A stretch of 64,000 nucleotides of DNA, from NCBI RefSeq assembly GCF_932526225.1, contig NC_064034.1:19838927-19902926 (forward strand). Direction: 5' to 3'. This stretch comes from Nematostella vectensis. Its lineage: Eukaryota > Cnidaria > Anthozoa > Actiniaria > Edwardsiidae. How positions within the stretch are numbered: the stretch's first letter is position 1; the number at the start of each line of letters is the position of its first letter. Shown here in pieces: positions 9,300-21,542 of this stretch. Made by a program: the position numbers and the translations under genes. The notes beneath the pieces were generated by a model that was not told the origin of the DNA, did not search any database, and saw nothing but the letters and a program-made list of their open reading frames with translations.

Positions 9300-10502
9300 T
9301 GCTAACTAAGAGTCAATCCAAATTGCGAAGGGCTAAAACCAAGGGTTATAAAAGCAAATATTACAGTCTCTTTTGTCCGATGTCTCGCCCAACATGGCGA
9401 CAATAGCGCGTGAGATTGAGTACGAACAACGCGCGCCCTTCCCAAAGATGACATTACGTCATAATGGTAATCATATTTGACCAATGAAATCGATTCCTTG
9501 ACTTGCGATATTCACAGCAAAAAATAGGAAAAATGCTAAGACGCGCTTTCGTAAACCTTGGATTTAACTCACCGAGTGAGGCAGAGAAAGCCTTGAAAAA
9601 GTCAAATCGTAAAGATGGCGGTACCCGGGCACAGAAGGGAAGACTGTTGAATCGCCCCCAAATGGAGAAGGTGAGCTGATGGTTAAATGAACAATCCCCA
9701 GGGTGAAACGCTAGGATATCAAACCATTAAAATTAAAATAATCCAATCAGATAAAAATGCCAAAACTATGGTGTCTGTAAGTTGATGTTAAAGTCTTCTA
9801 AACCATGGGGACCAGCACGCTCCACAGAGGGAAAATAAATGTTATACATGTTGAACACGGTGTTACAAAAAGACGTTGTATTGATTTAAGCATAAAATAA
9901 ACGATACTTTAGAGGACTGACTAACTATGAATACAGATTCGCGCACTTCCTCCGCCTGGAGAGTTCAAGAGACAGGAAGTTCTCGACGCCACGCCTGCTC
10001 TACCACCAGCAAGCGCCCAAAGAACTATGGGGCTTCCCTCTCAGGCGGCCACTGCAGAAGACAATAGAAGGCTCGGTGTCCAAGTGCTCAGAGTTGTTAA
10101 GGGCGGGGTGGCCCCCACAGGGCTCCCGCGACCCACGGGCAAATCCCGATTTTCTTTTGCGAGGAAAAAGGCAAAGGGTATGTCTTGATGTCTGTCGGCC
10201 ATCTTGGGAACCGACCATTTAATATTGGACGGGTCAGTAAAACTCGAGTGAAATAAAATTTCTAAAAGAATCGAGCAAGCCATCCTTTGATAAAAGACAA
10301 AGTGACGTTTCAGAAGAAAAGGTAAACAGGACGAGAAAATATTATATATTAAAGTGGTATAAATATCAAATGGTCGGTCCCTTGAAAATAAACCATTCAA
10401 TAGAATCAATTTAAAGAGTGTTTGAATTATAACCAGAGAAAGGTTTTCTAGCTTACCACCCCTCTGTCTGTCTATAAAGATGTTTATATTCCTCTTACTC
10501 AG
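9300..10502. repeat. A-type block upstream of exon A, end of unit 1 and start of unit 2
   Basis: It starts with a stretch containing TCCAAATTGCGAAGGGCTAA and runs to the exon A acceptor, so it holds the sequence just upstream of exon A. Its beginning resembles 4500-4590 in unit 1, and its later part is a diverged copy of the B-type block. The inferred unit junction (about 10186) falls inside it. Confidence 0.75.
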
Positions 10503-11745
10503 CCACAGACGCCAAATCAACTCTCCCAGACATCAGAGATACTAACGACAATGCTCTCGTGAACATGCGTACGACGGACTTACCCAATGTCCGTGATCTC
10601 TACACGAACAAGAAAGACAACGCGGTTCCTGTAGCAAGCGAGGGCGCAAGTGCGACCACATCGACCACCGGGTCGCACCAGGCTATGACCGCCATGCAAA
10701 GCGAGGAGGAGCCTGGGGCTTCTATGGGGCACAGGACAGAACGCCAGAAAGCCAAAGAGCTGAAGGAAATGAAAAGAGCAGGTTTAACCCCCCTTAGACC
10801 CCCACCCCACGGAAACACCATGGAGGACGATGCTGATCACAAGGTAAGTGACAGGCCCCGGATGGAGGGTACAATTGGTGAACAGGGCAAGTGACAAGTC
10901 CCGGATGAAGGGTACAATGGGTAAACAGGGCAAGTGATAGGTCCCGGATGAAGGGTACAATGGGTGTACAGGGTAAGTGACAGGTCCCGGATGAAGGGTA
11001 CAATGGGTGAACAGGGTAAGTGACAGGTCCCGGATGAAGGGTACAATGGGTGAACAGGGTAAGTGTCAGGTCCCGGATGAAGGAAACAGTGGGTGTACAG
11101 GGTAAGTGACAGGTCCCGGATGAAGGGTACAATGGGTGTACAGGGCATGTGACAGGTCCCGGATGAAGGGTACGATGGGTAAACAGGGCAAGTGACAGGT
11201 CCCGGATGGAGGGTACAATGGGTGTACAGGGTAAGTGACAGGTCCCGGATGAAGGGAACAGTGGGTGTACAGGGTAAGTGACAGGTCCCGGATGAAGGGT
11301 ACACCATATAATAACGGACAGTACATTCATCATTAATTCGATTCTGCCCTGAAGACATGTGAGCTAATTACAAAACTTTAAAGCTTATTGATTGACCAAT
11401 AATCTTGAAATTCAAGTTAACTACGGAAAGAAGTAATGACCTTCTTGATATCAGGCTCGGATGAACAAGCTGAAGAGAGCTCGTATTCGCCTTGCCAAGA
11501 ACAGGGTCAACCCTGAGGTGAGCAAGCCTTTTCTGAAGTCACTACCAGATGCAACTCCAGGGGCGGTTTGGTGCGAAAACTACGCGGTTCTACCTGCAAT
11601 TGAATCCTCTCCACCCAAAACGGGAATATACTCCCGCCATCTCCAGCCCACCCCTCCTCAGGCCAACACTCACCGGGGTATCCTCGGGTACAAGACAAGT
11701 ATCACACACGACCTCGTGATAAAAGACATGGAGACCGATGAGTAG
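10503..11745 (+). CDS. Unit 2 exons A and B of the duplicated gene
   Basis: Exon A is 10503-10843 and exon B 11455-11745, with the acceptor, donor and phases of unit 1. Exon A carries a six-base in-frame insertion relative to unit 1 after the NKK motif. Exon B has two changes at the PIES/PKTG region, again without breaking the frame. The same out-of-frame block B2 follows, ending at the TAA at 11870. Confidence 0.48.
10844..11313 (+). repeat. 43-bp minisatellite, about 11 copies, unit 2 intron
   Basis: Same monomer as unit 1 and again starting at the exon A donor. It ends in the same ACACCATATAATAACGG border sequence as the other units, so copies were gained or lost inside the array. Confidence 0.95.
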
Positions 11746-12629
11746 GGGTCATGGGGTTCAATATGCGAGATACACCCTGCGTGCTCCACTCAAACCCAGT
11801 TTCGAGATGAAAATCCCGTCCTATGCAGATCACGCACCAACTGGTGACTTCGCCACTCGTCCTGTAAAATAAAGTGTTGTCCTGTTAGACACATCAAGGC
11901 GGTGCGGTCTTCACGACAGATTGAGGTGAGGCGCCCATGACCAGTGATAATCTCCTCTCTCTATCGGATTCATGGAGGTGTTATTTTCTCGGGGGAAAAC
12001 GCTATCTGTGGCAGTATAAGGCGGGTGCTCACTTGCCACAGTACAAGGCGTGCGAGGAGCTCATATTGATCGTACGGCAAGTAGTCATCCCCGTTGATCT
12101 TGAGCGCCCCGTCTTGTACCGTCGCGGCGAGTTTCTCTGTTGATCCTACGGCACGTAGTCATCCCCGTTGATCACGAGGGCTTCGCATTATTCTGTCGCA
12201 GGGAGCGTTTTATCATCTAGCAAATAATGCCAGTGAACCTGATGGAAAAGGTCTTTTATCGCTGGCCATAAGTGCCTCATCTCCTTCTGTCAGCAGACCC
12301 AACGCCTTGATGTGTCTTATGGAGACAACCACCATTTTACCACACGTACAGCCAGGTCACAAGTAGAGCGCGTGTCCTTTGTTTGGCGGAGCAAGACGAG
12401 CCACAGACTGGGTCCCGATTGAGCTTTATATTTGTCTATCGTAGTTTTTCTTTTTTCGTTACCTTCATATAACTAACTTTACTTCTCTGTCTTCTGTAAA
12501 TCTGATAAATTAAAAACATACTCAAACTGAATTTTGTAAATAAAAGCAGCTGAATTCTCTCATCTAAGACATTCCCAGTGTTCTCTCTTATTTTTATCAT
12601 AATACTTTCATCAAGTAAACATATCAAAA

Positions 12630-12845
12630 GTGATCTATTATCTATTACCTATGATAATAGAAGCACGTGATGAGAAATTGTTTTGTATAATGTCACCACA
12701 AGAGGTTTGGCTGGACAATAATGGCAACATTGTGGTCTGTGACGATGATGACCCTGCCCGCGTCCGTGCTTTCGATATGACGGAAATGAGACCCTGTCAA
12801 TCAATGTCAGGTGTTTGTAGGGGAGGAAAAATGGTCTTTGGGTAG
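12630..12845 (+). CDS. Unit 2 block C, tail replaced by the G/T-rich insert
   Basis: This is the same block as in unit 1 up to CQSMS. Right after GTCAG the sequence switches into the G/T-rich insert, and the frame ends at 12843-12845. Differences from unit 1 in the shared part include IMSPQEVW for IVSPPEVL. Confidence 0.3.
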   Translation: MIYYLLPMIIEARDEKLFCIMSPQEVWLDNNGNIVVCDDDDPARVRAFDMTEMRPCQSMSGVCRGGKMVFG

Positions 12846-14009
12846 TGTCTGGTGTAGGGTGTGGCAGGTTGGTGTGTTGTGGGTTGGTTGGTATAGTCGT
12901 AGGATGCTATGGTGTGTATGCAGTAAGCTATGTGTGGAGGGGTAGATGTGTGTGTGGTGGGAGGGGCTGGGCTGTATGTAGGGTTTGGTGTTGGAGGGAG
13001 CGCTGGTTGTAGGACTAGTGGCTGCTGTAGGGTGTGGTTGGTTTGGTGTGTTGTAAGGTGAGTAGTGTTGTGGCCGTGGGGGGGGGGAGGTGGAAGGGGT
13101 GTGTGGTTTTGGTGTTGGCAGGGGTCTGGCTTGTGTAGGGTGTGTTAGGTGTGTATATTTTAGGTGAGAGTGTAGGAAAGTGTGAGGGGGGGAGAGGAAG
13201 TGTATGTGTAGGTGTGTGGGGTTTAGGTGGGTGTTGGTGTTGTGTTGGGGCTTGGAATAATCGTGGTGGGTTGTATGATGGCGTGGTGTGGGTAAAGTGG
13301 GTATGGGGCTGTTTGTGGGGTGAGGGATGAGGGTGTGCTTGTTGTGGGGTAGGTGGGTGGTTGGGTGCGGGTGATGTGAGTAGGGAGGTACTTGGGTGGT
13401 TAGCTAGGTATGAGAGGGGAGAGAAAGGGGGTTGTGACATGTATAGGGCTGGGTGGTAGTAGTGGGTAGGTATGTTGTGTGGTAAGGATAGAATAATTTT
13501 AATCTGTATGTGGGTATGTATGTGTATGTAATATGTGTAGGAGGGAAGGTGGTTGTAGGTGGGGTGGTTGTGTGTGTTTTAGGCGTGTGGTGTTGGGGGA
13601 GTGGGATGGTGTGGGGGTCCGTATGCCTATGGGGTGGTGGTAGTGGCATGTTGGGGTGGAGTTGAGGTGTGTAGGTGGGGTTAGGGGTGTGGGGTAAAGG
13701 GGTGGATGGTGCTAGTGGTATGAGGTGGGTATGGGTAGTAGGGCGCGTTTAGTTGTAGGTGTGGGGAGGAGGGCTGGGCGGTGAGGTGTAGTGGGAGGGG
13801 GTGCAGTGTGGTGCGGTGGGGGTGTGGGAAGTAGAGGGTTTGGGGGGTGAGGTGTGTTAGTGTGGCTAGGTGTGGGAGTAGGTGGGGAGTGTGGCGGTGT
13901 GGTGGAGGGGATCGGGGAGCTGGGGGGGGGGACTGTAGTGTATTATGAGGTTGGTGGCTAGGGCTGGGTGGGGGGAGATAGATAGTACGGCATCGAGTTG
14001 CGTAGGGGA
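12811..14009 (+). repeat. 1.2-kb G/T-rich, C-poor insert in unit 2
   Basis: The plus strand is almost only G, T and some A, built from loosely repeated GTGTGGGT, GTAGGG and GGGGTG words, with many runs of three or more G. It sits between the CAATGTCAG of block C and the AATAAGAAAAGACGC sequence, replacing about 110 bp of unit 1. It has no sharp tandem period and no terminal repeats that I can see. Open frames on its minus strand are Pro/Thr/His-rich by composition alone. Confidence 0.9.
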
Positions 14010-14079
14010 GAGGAAATAATAAGAAAAGACGCTAGGGAGCATATGTCCCAAAAAAGCTCCCGTGAGAAATTGGTGATTA

Positions 14080-14267
14080 AAGCAAACCACTAGGCTAGTT
14101 GTGTTCAGAGGACCTCAAATAACAATAAAAGTGATGTTGCCAAGTATGCAACCTGTCACGTGAAGTTTAATGTTTTTTTAAGAAATTACATTTCTCCTCC
14201 AGCATGGAAACGAGGCTCTATAATAGAAACAGGAGTATCTTTGACGTTTGTTAATCAAATCATTTCA
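14080..14267. mobile_element. Remnant left arm of the foldback element, unit 2
   Basis: The left arm is kept up to ...AATCAAATCATTTCA, after which sequence jumps to a short GACC/GACT repeat. The spacer and right arm are missing. Confidence 0.75.
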
Positions 14268-14299
14268 TTTGCGACCCACCGACCGACTGACTGACTGAC

Positions 14300-14640
14300 C
14301 GACATACTCAAACTACATTCTAACATATGTGCCCGTCATGAATTATTTTTGTTGATTTTGTGCATGTTTTCCTTTAGATTCCTGGCACACATGTGATACC
14401 AGTTATACCCATGGCACAGGTATCCCATTTAAAAACATTAACTATCCATTAGCAAGGTTTTAAATGGGTTTGAATTTATCAAAATTATTGAATTACCAAA
14501 TATGTTCGATTTTAAATGCGTAATAAAATCTGTCAATTTCTCATTTATTTAAGGCCAATAAACGTTCACAAGCGGCTCGCCCGATAACCGAAGCGGAGGA
14601 AGATCTCTTGTTTGAGAACACCGGAATCTCTTCATCGCAC
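14300..14640. other. Non-coding stretch found in units 2 and 3 only
   Basis: AT-rich sequence (CATACTCAAACTACATTC onward, also at 24100-24440) replaces the distal part of the foldback and the LINE fragment of unit 1. I see no gene or repeat in it. Confidence 0.4.
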
Positions 14641-16380
14641 AGTTTGGTGGCTTCTTTCACTTCACTTTGGGTTTCGACTGCACAAATGTCGGCCTTCGGC
14701 CTCGGTCAGTATTTTCAACACCTCGATCACGGTTTTTCACGATACGGACCTCCCACCCGGTAAATAACCCCTTTTGGTGTAGTAGGACAACATATACCAA
14801 CAACAGTCCTAACTAGTCCTGATAATGGTACAACTTTGTTGTATTCAAAGACTGTCGTCTTCTTTGTTTGATGGACGTCTAGGGTTAGGGTTTCGTCCAA
14901 ACTTGGCCAGTGACTCAGAACAAGTGGTGAAAAACTCAAATCCAAGCGATGGCGTTACCTGGGCGCGATCCGTTTGCAACGCTAGAATATCAAGAATATC
15001 AAACCATTAAAATATCAAACCAAATAAAAATACCAATCTGAGTCCATGTCTGAGTAGAGTCTTCTAATCACTGGAAACAATGCGTTCCACAGAGTGAAAC
15101 GTACACATGATTCAAATATATTGTATATGGTGTCACAAAAAAGAGTTGTTAGCTTCAACGGTTGGATATTAAAAAAACGGAAAAAGGTTCTTATCAGAGG
15201 GATATTTTAAACGGTGTCTGCGTAATCATGTTCGGTGAAGATTCTACTTTTCAGAGGTAAGAAATGATTTCTCAGCTCCTTCCTTCATTTGATAAAAATG
15301 AACGTAAAACAATGCAAGAAAGGTTAACTGTATTTTTAATTTGTTCAAGAATGATTTTCTCAGGAACACAAAAAAACGTTGTTTTTTTTTTGGCTTAGCG
15401 TTTATTTTACCCTCGGCATTCAATGATTTCAAACGCGCGCTCGACTTAAAAGCTTTCTTTTTTCATCTAAAAAAATCTCACAAATGTATTGAAGGGACGT
15501 GATTTGTGTTAGAACTACGAAATTCTGAATGAAAAATGTGCTTTCCGCTGCTAGAAATAAATACCTTTTGGCTTTCTGTAGGATAATTGAAAATGGCGCC
15601 TACGATTTCGATCTCTCGTGGAAGAAAAATGCTTGAATTAGAGATTCTCTATGTCTTATCATCGATAATTTATTTTAATAATATGATAACAATTACAACA
15701 ATAATAACAAAAATAATAATGATTTATTTAGCCTCGTAAAAACACATTAGAGTCAGATGCTCTTTATAACGAGTACTTCTTCTCGTTTGAATTCTCCAGG
15801 CGAAGAGTCTGGAGAGGTCAAAGGAGAAGAAGTTCTCGATGCCACGCCTGCTCTACCACCAGCAAGCGACCAATAACTATGAGGCTTCCCTCTCAGGCGG
15901 CCACTGCAGAAGACAATAGGAGGCTTGGTGCCCAAGTGCTCAGAGTGGTTCTTCCTCGCAAAAGGAAATGGGGATTTGCCCGCGACCCCCGGGCAAATCC
16001 CGATTTCCTTTTGCGAGGAAGAAGGCAAAGCAGGGTATGTCTTGATGTCTGACGGCCATTTTGGGTACCGACCATTTGATATCTGAAGGGTTAGTAAAAC
16101 ACGAGTTAGCTAGAATTTCTAAAAAAATCGAGAAAGCAATCCTTAGCCTGTTAGCTAAAAGACAAAGCCAAATTTCAGATATGAAAGTCAAGAAAGTCAA
16201 CTGGCCGCGAAAATGATGCATATTCAAGTGGTAAGGATAGTAAATGGTTTAAGTCCCTTGTATGTAAACAATTTAGTAGAATTATATTTGAGAGTTTACA
16301 TAACTGGAAAAGGTTTTCTAACTTACCATCCCTTTGTCTCTGAAGCTATCTATCTATATATATATATAAAATATACTTGA
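14640..16380. repeat. B-type block, unit 2
   Basis: Same block as unit 1, with about 197 extra bases at 14684-14880 that are absent from unit 1. The extra sequence lies between two GAC triplets and contains GTCGGCCTTCGGCCTCGGTC, so unit 1 may have lost it by a short-homology deletion. Confidence 0.75.
15954..16018. other. Long hairpin in B-type block, unit 2
   Basis: Same palindrome as unit 1, here including the full CCTCGC/GCGAGG ends, so the arms reach about 28 bases. Confidence 0.85.
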
Positions 16381-16389
16381 ATCACTGAA

Positions 16390-16440
16390 TTGTGTTTTTT
16401 CGACGTTTCGGGAATGCTGCTTTCATCATGATTAACAATG
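16390..16440 (-). ncRNA. Hammerhead-ribozyme-like relic, unit 2
   Basis: Same motif as unit 1 with one further change (AAAGCAGC for AAGGCAGC) in the stem II strand, which weakens the stem more. Confidence 0.38.
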
Positions 16441-16535
16441 ACGAGTAAAAACTAAACAAATATAAAAGTTCCAATGCGCGCGCGCACAGGGGATGTCCGC
16501 GCGTGCATTCAAAGCATGGACAGCCCCACATCTTA

Positions 16536-17064
16536 GGGGCCGTCCACACTAAAACGGATTTGTTTGAATCCGTATACTTTTTGATAGGATTAGGCCTTCC
16601 GTCCACACTCACTCGCGCGCTGGATATAGCGAATCTGGATACTTTTGAAAACGCCGTCGAAAGTGAATCAAAATGAATCCGTATACTTTTGTCCGTAGTG
16701 TGGACGGTCGAATCCGTATCAAAATGAAAACGGCGTCATATCGCATGCGCGCGCTGCTTTGAGCATGCGCATATCATAAAAATGACGTCCCCCTGTACCT
16801 TTCAGCGTTTTCAAACGTTTGAATCCGTGTTAGTGTGGACGGCTGGATCCAGGAAAACACGCTGCGAAAACGATAGTGTGGACGCGAATCAAGTGATGCG
16901 TTTTCGGCGAAACGAATCCGGGTACTTTTGAATCCGTGTTAGTGTGGACAGCTGGATCTAGGCGAACACGCTGCGAAAACGATAGTGTGGACGCGAATCA
17001 AGTGATGCGTTTTCGGCGAAACGAATCCGGGTACTTTTGAATCCGTGTTAATGTGGACGACCCC
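16536..17064. mobile_element. Small TIR element, 529 bp, unit 2
   Basis: Same ends as in unit 1, but an internal segment of about 110 bp is tandemly duplicated (GGCGAAACGAATCCGGGTAC occurs twice). Confidence 0.85.
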
Positions 17065-17065
17065 T

Positions 17066-18650
17066 AAATTAAGGCGGCTCGGCGCCAGTGTGTTGTACTT
17101 GATGATAAGCTTGGACTCCGCTCGTTTATGGGTATCAGTGTCCATAAGGCCGGCTACCAGCATCGCCACCTTCATATCATTGACAGTATGATTCATTTGA
17201 TTGAAGTGAGCCGGTACTGGTATTTCGGCAGTGTTGTTGATCAAAACCATCCTATGGCTTCTAAAATTACCCCCTAGACTGCGCCCAGTCTCGCCGAAGT
17301 ATACTTTAGTGATACATTTTCTTGCACGAAATGCAGTAATCTAAGCCGTTCGAGGTGTTTGTATGTCGATTTTTTTCTGAATTGTCCCTTGCGGTGTTGT
17401 TATGGTGGGATCTTTGTTTACAAATGGACAAGTTCGGCAAACTTGGCTGCCGCGAGGGTCGTTTCCTACTACTGGATCAGTGTCTAATGGTATGGTGCTG
17501 CGGAACAAGATGTCCTTCAAGTTCCTATCACGTCTGAAGGCCTTTCAGAGGGGGTTTGGTGAATATTTCTTTCGTATCGATATCGTTGCATTAGATTGTA
17601 AAGTTACGTTCAAAGATGGTAGACACCTGGCAGTTCTTTGGGAGAAAAATTGTGGAGAGTGGTTTTCTTTCTTGAGCGGTGTTGTTGCTCTGGCATCCTG
17701 ACAAGAGATCATCACGATGATTTATCACTGCTTGCTCTCGTCCTCTTTTCACTATATCCAAGGGATAACCCCTGGCCCTGAAGAACTCCTCCATACGTAA
17801 CTATTATTCTTGGAAATCATCCGCGTTACTGCAAATTTTGCGAAGGCGTACGAATTGCCTGTAATGGGCAGGAAAATTTGCTCGTGTAGACCGGGAAAAT
17901 TGAAAAAAGTTATTACTTGACAAGTTTACTTTTTTAAAAGCTGGCGTGATTGCTTCTAGTTGACAAGTTTTACTTGCCAAGTGCAGTAGGTTAATCGTGT
18001 AGACGCTCAACGAGTTTTACTTGACAAGTTTTTCCGATGAAAGTAGTTCGTAGGCTCCCGTTTCTTATGCTTGTGGGCTATTAAAAACGCTGCTATTGCT
18101 GCTCTGCTGCTCTTTGTCAGAGGCACCATTTTTTTGACGGGAAGTTTTGTTATTTTTTTGTATCGCCGCTGTCTGAAGGCATTACCAGCTTATCGCACGG
18201 AAAACTTGTCAAAAAAAAATTGCTCGTAGGGAAAGCACGTCTACACGAACGACTAGAATATTGTCAAGAAAAACTTGTCAAGTAAAAATTGCCCGTGTAG
18301 ACGGCCCTTCAGGATGGATGTCTTGCACTTGCAGGGGTGGGATGAGTCCAAGTTCAGATACGAGTGACTATCGGTTGCTTTGTAGTGTATATTGGAGCCA
18401 ATGCGGTTATCTAGTTAGACCATAAGGATGTTCTGGATTTTTTGTCTATCCTTGGAGCTTGGCCAGGCAAATTTTAAATTAGTGTGGATTGAGATGCATG
18501 CTCGGGGAAAGTGTTGAGGTCGTGCTCACGACAGGATAAAGCAACGGCGATGTCGAACATGTACATCTTGTATAAGTTTGGTTTCTTTCCCGTGTAGCTG
18601 GATAGCATTTGTTCCTCTATGTATCCCACGAAGAGCATGTTTAGGACCTA
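17066..18650 (-). mobile_element. Penelope-like element relic, unit 2
   Basis: Same order as unit 1. The nuclease part is clearest here: 17250-16939 on the minus strand reads through VPAHFNQMNHTVNDMKVAML and then KLIIKYNTLAPSRLN, the usual end of a Penelope GIY-YIG domain. Confidence 0.78.
17872..18308. mobile_element. Foldback element rich in CTTGACAAGT, unit 2
   Basis: Same position and structure as in unit 1. Confidence 0.6.
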
Positions 18651-18709
18651 GTATACTTCTCAGGTCTGTTTGTAGTATTGGCCGTTGAACCCAAACGTTA
18701 AAAGAGTTA

Positions 18710-18913
18710 TGCCTAGTGCACACTAGCGACATATCGACATAACGACATGGGCGCGCGCACTCTTATCTTCGACATATTGACATGGACATAACGACGTAAG
18801 AGAAAAAACATGTTTTTTCTTTTATGTCATTATGTCCATGTCGTTATGTCGGGCTAAACATAGTGTGCGCGCCCATGTCGTTATGTTGTTATGTTGCTAG
18901 TGTTCACTAGGCA
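18710..18913. mobile_element. Hairpin element, unit 2
   Basis: Same element with slightly longer left arm (CATATCGACATAACGACATG). A C-rich run follows at 18954-18978. Confidence 0.85.
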
Positions 18914-19179
18914 TTAGAACAAGCTCGGCCATACGGAGTTTCACCGTATTGGCCCCCCCACCCCCCCCCCCCCCCCCTCCTCCACCAAACTATGAGCGCT
19001 TACCATAAGCCTCGCCTGGGAAAAGAAAAATTGCGTTGACAACGGTTTCTTTTAAATAGGTGTTTTTGCTAGAATTGTTTTTTTTCAACCCAAAAGGCGT
19101 AAATACGAAGAAGAAATAAAAAATTCGTGCGAATGCAAAACGTACTATTTTTTGTCAATTTTAAAGAAACATATAAAAT

Positions 19180-20385
19180 AAATGCTAACTAAGAGTCAAT
19201 CCAAATTGCGAAGGGCTAAAACCAAGGGTTATAAAAGCAAATATTACAGTCTCCTTTGTCCGATGTCTCGCCCAACATGGCGACAATAGCGCGTGAGACT
19301 GAGTACGAACAACGCGCGCGCTTCCCAAAGATGACATTACGTCATAATGGTAATCATATTCGACCAATGAAATCGATTCCTTGACTTGCTATATTCACAG
19401 CAAAAAATAGGAAAAATGCTAAGACGCGCTTTCGTAAACCTTGGATTTAACTCACCGAGTGAGGCAGAGAAAGCCTTGAAAAAGTCAAATCGTAAAGATG
19501 ACAGTACCCGGGCACAGAAGGGAAGACTGTTGAATCGCTCCCAAATGGAGAAGGTGAGCTGATGGTTAAATGAACAATCCCCAGGGTGAAACGCTAGGAT
19601 ATCAAACCATTAAAATTAAAATAATCCAATCAGATAAAAATGCCAAAACTATGGTGTCTGTAAGTTGATGTTACAGTCTTCTAAACCATGGGGACCAGCA
19701 CGCTCCACAGAGGGAAAATAAATGTTATACATGTTGAACACGGTGTTACAAAAAGACGTTGTATTGATTTAAGCATAAAATAAACGATACTTTAGAGGAC
19801 TGACTAACTATGAATACAGATTCGCGCACTTCCTCCGCCTGGAGAGGTCAAGAGACAGGAAGTTCTCGACGCCACGCCTGCTCTACCACCAGCAAGCGCC
19901 CAAAGAACTATGGGGCTTCCCTCTCAGGCGGCCACTGCAGAAGACAATAGAAGGCTCGGTGTCCAAGTGCTCAGAGTTGTTAAGGGCGGGGTGGCCCCCA
20001 CAGGGCTCCCGCGACCCACGGGCAAATCCCGATTTTCTTTTGCGAGGAAAAAGGCAAAGGGTATGTCTTGATGTCTGTTGGCCATCTTGGGAACCGACCT
20101 TTTGATATTGGACGGGTCAGTAAAACTCGAGTGAAATAAAATTTCTAAAAGAATCGAGCAAGCCATCCTTTGATAAAAGACAAAGTGACGTTTCAGAAGA
20201 AAAGGTAAACAGGACGAGAAAATATTATATATTAAAGTGGTATAAATATCAAATGGTCGGTCCCTTGAAAATAAACCATTCAATAGAATCAATTTAAAGA
20301 GTGTTTGAATTATAACCAGAGAAAGGTTTTCTAGCTTACCACCCCTCTGTCTGTCTATAAAGATGTTTATATTCCTCTTACTCAG
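19180..20385. repeat. A-type block upstream of exon A, unit 2/3 junction
   Basis: Nearly identical to the block at 9300-10502, with the inferred junction near 20069. Confidence 0.75.
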
Positions 20386-21542
20386 CCACAGACGCCAAAT
20401 CAACTCTCCCAGACATCAGAGATACTAACGACAATGCTCTCGTGAACATGCGTACGACGGACTTACCCAATGTCCGTGATCTCTACACGAACAAGAAAGA
20501 CAACGCGGTTCCTGTAGCAAGCGAGGGCGCAAGTGCGACCACACCCATCACCGGGTCGCACCAGGCTATGACCGCCATGCAAAGCGAGGAGGAGCCTGGG
20601 GCTTCTATGGGGCACAGGACAGAACGCCAGAAAGCCAAAGAGCTGAAGCAAATGAAAAGAGCAGGTTTAACCCCCCTTAGACCCCCACCCCACCGAAACA
20701 CCATGGAGGACGATGCTGATCACAAGGTAAGTGACAGGTCCCGGATGGAGGGTACAATTGGTGAACAGGGCAAGTGACAGGTCCCGGATGGAGGGTACAA
20801 TGGGTGTACAGGGTAAGTGACAGGTCCCGGATGGAGGGTACAATGGGTGAAAAGGGCAAGTGACAGGTCCCGGACGAAGGGTACAATAGGTGTACAGGGT
20901 AAGTGACAGGTCCCGGATGAAGGAAACAGTGGGTGTACAGGGTAAGTGACAGGTCCCGGATGAAGGGTACAATGGGTGTACAGGGCATGTGACAGGTCCC
21001 GGATGAAGGGTACGATGGGTAAACAGGGCAAGTGACAGGTCCCGGATGAAGGGAACAGTGGGTGTACAGGGTAAGTGACAGGTCCCGGATGAAGGGTACA
21101 CCATATAATAACGGACAGTACATTCATCATTAATTCGATTCTGCCCTGAAGACATGTGAGCTAATTACAAAACTTTAAAGCTTATTGATTGACCAATAAT
21201 CTTGAAATTCAAGTTAACTACAGAAAGAAGTAATGACCTTCTTTATATCAGGCTCGGATGAACAAGCTGAAGAGAGCTCGTATTCGCCTTGCCAAGAACA
21301 GGGTCAACCCTGAGGTGAGCAAGCCTTTTCTGAAGTCACTACCAGATGCAACTCCAGGGGCGGTTTGGTGCGAAAACTACGCGGTTCTACCTCCAATTGA
21401 ATCTGCTCCACCCAGAACGGGAATATACTCCCGCCATCTCCAGTCCACCCCTCCTCAGGCCAACACTCACCGGGGTACCCTCGGGTACAACACAAGTATC
21501 ACACACGACCTCGTGATTAAAGACGTGGAGACCGATGAGTAA
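20386..21542 (+). CDS. Unit 3 exons A and B of the duplicated gene
   Basis: Exon A is 20386-20726 and exon B 21252-21542. Splice borders and phases match units 1 and 2. The exon B stop is TAA here and in unit 4, instead of TAG. The encoded exon B is identical to that of unit 4, so units 3 and 4 share their latest history over this stretch. Confidence 0.48.
20727..21111 (+). repeat. 43-bp minisatellite, about 9 copies, unit 3 intron
   Basis: Same monomer and borders. Several monomer variants, such as the GAAACAGTGGG form, are shared with unit 2 in a similar order. Confidence 0.95.

Noticed and set aside
13015-13649. Pro/Thr/His-rich minus-strand frames in the G/T-rich insert
   Set aside because: They result from the near absence of C on the plus strand, which removes most stop codons on the other strand.
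14881-14895. Interstitial telomere sequence (CTAGGGTTAGGG)
   Set aside because: Only about two TTAGGG units are present, which is easily chance. It occurs at the same place in each B-type block.
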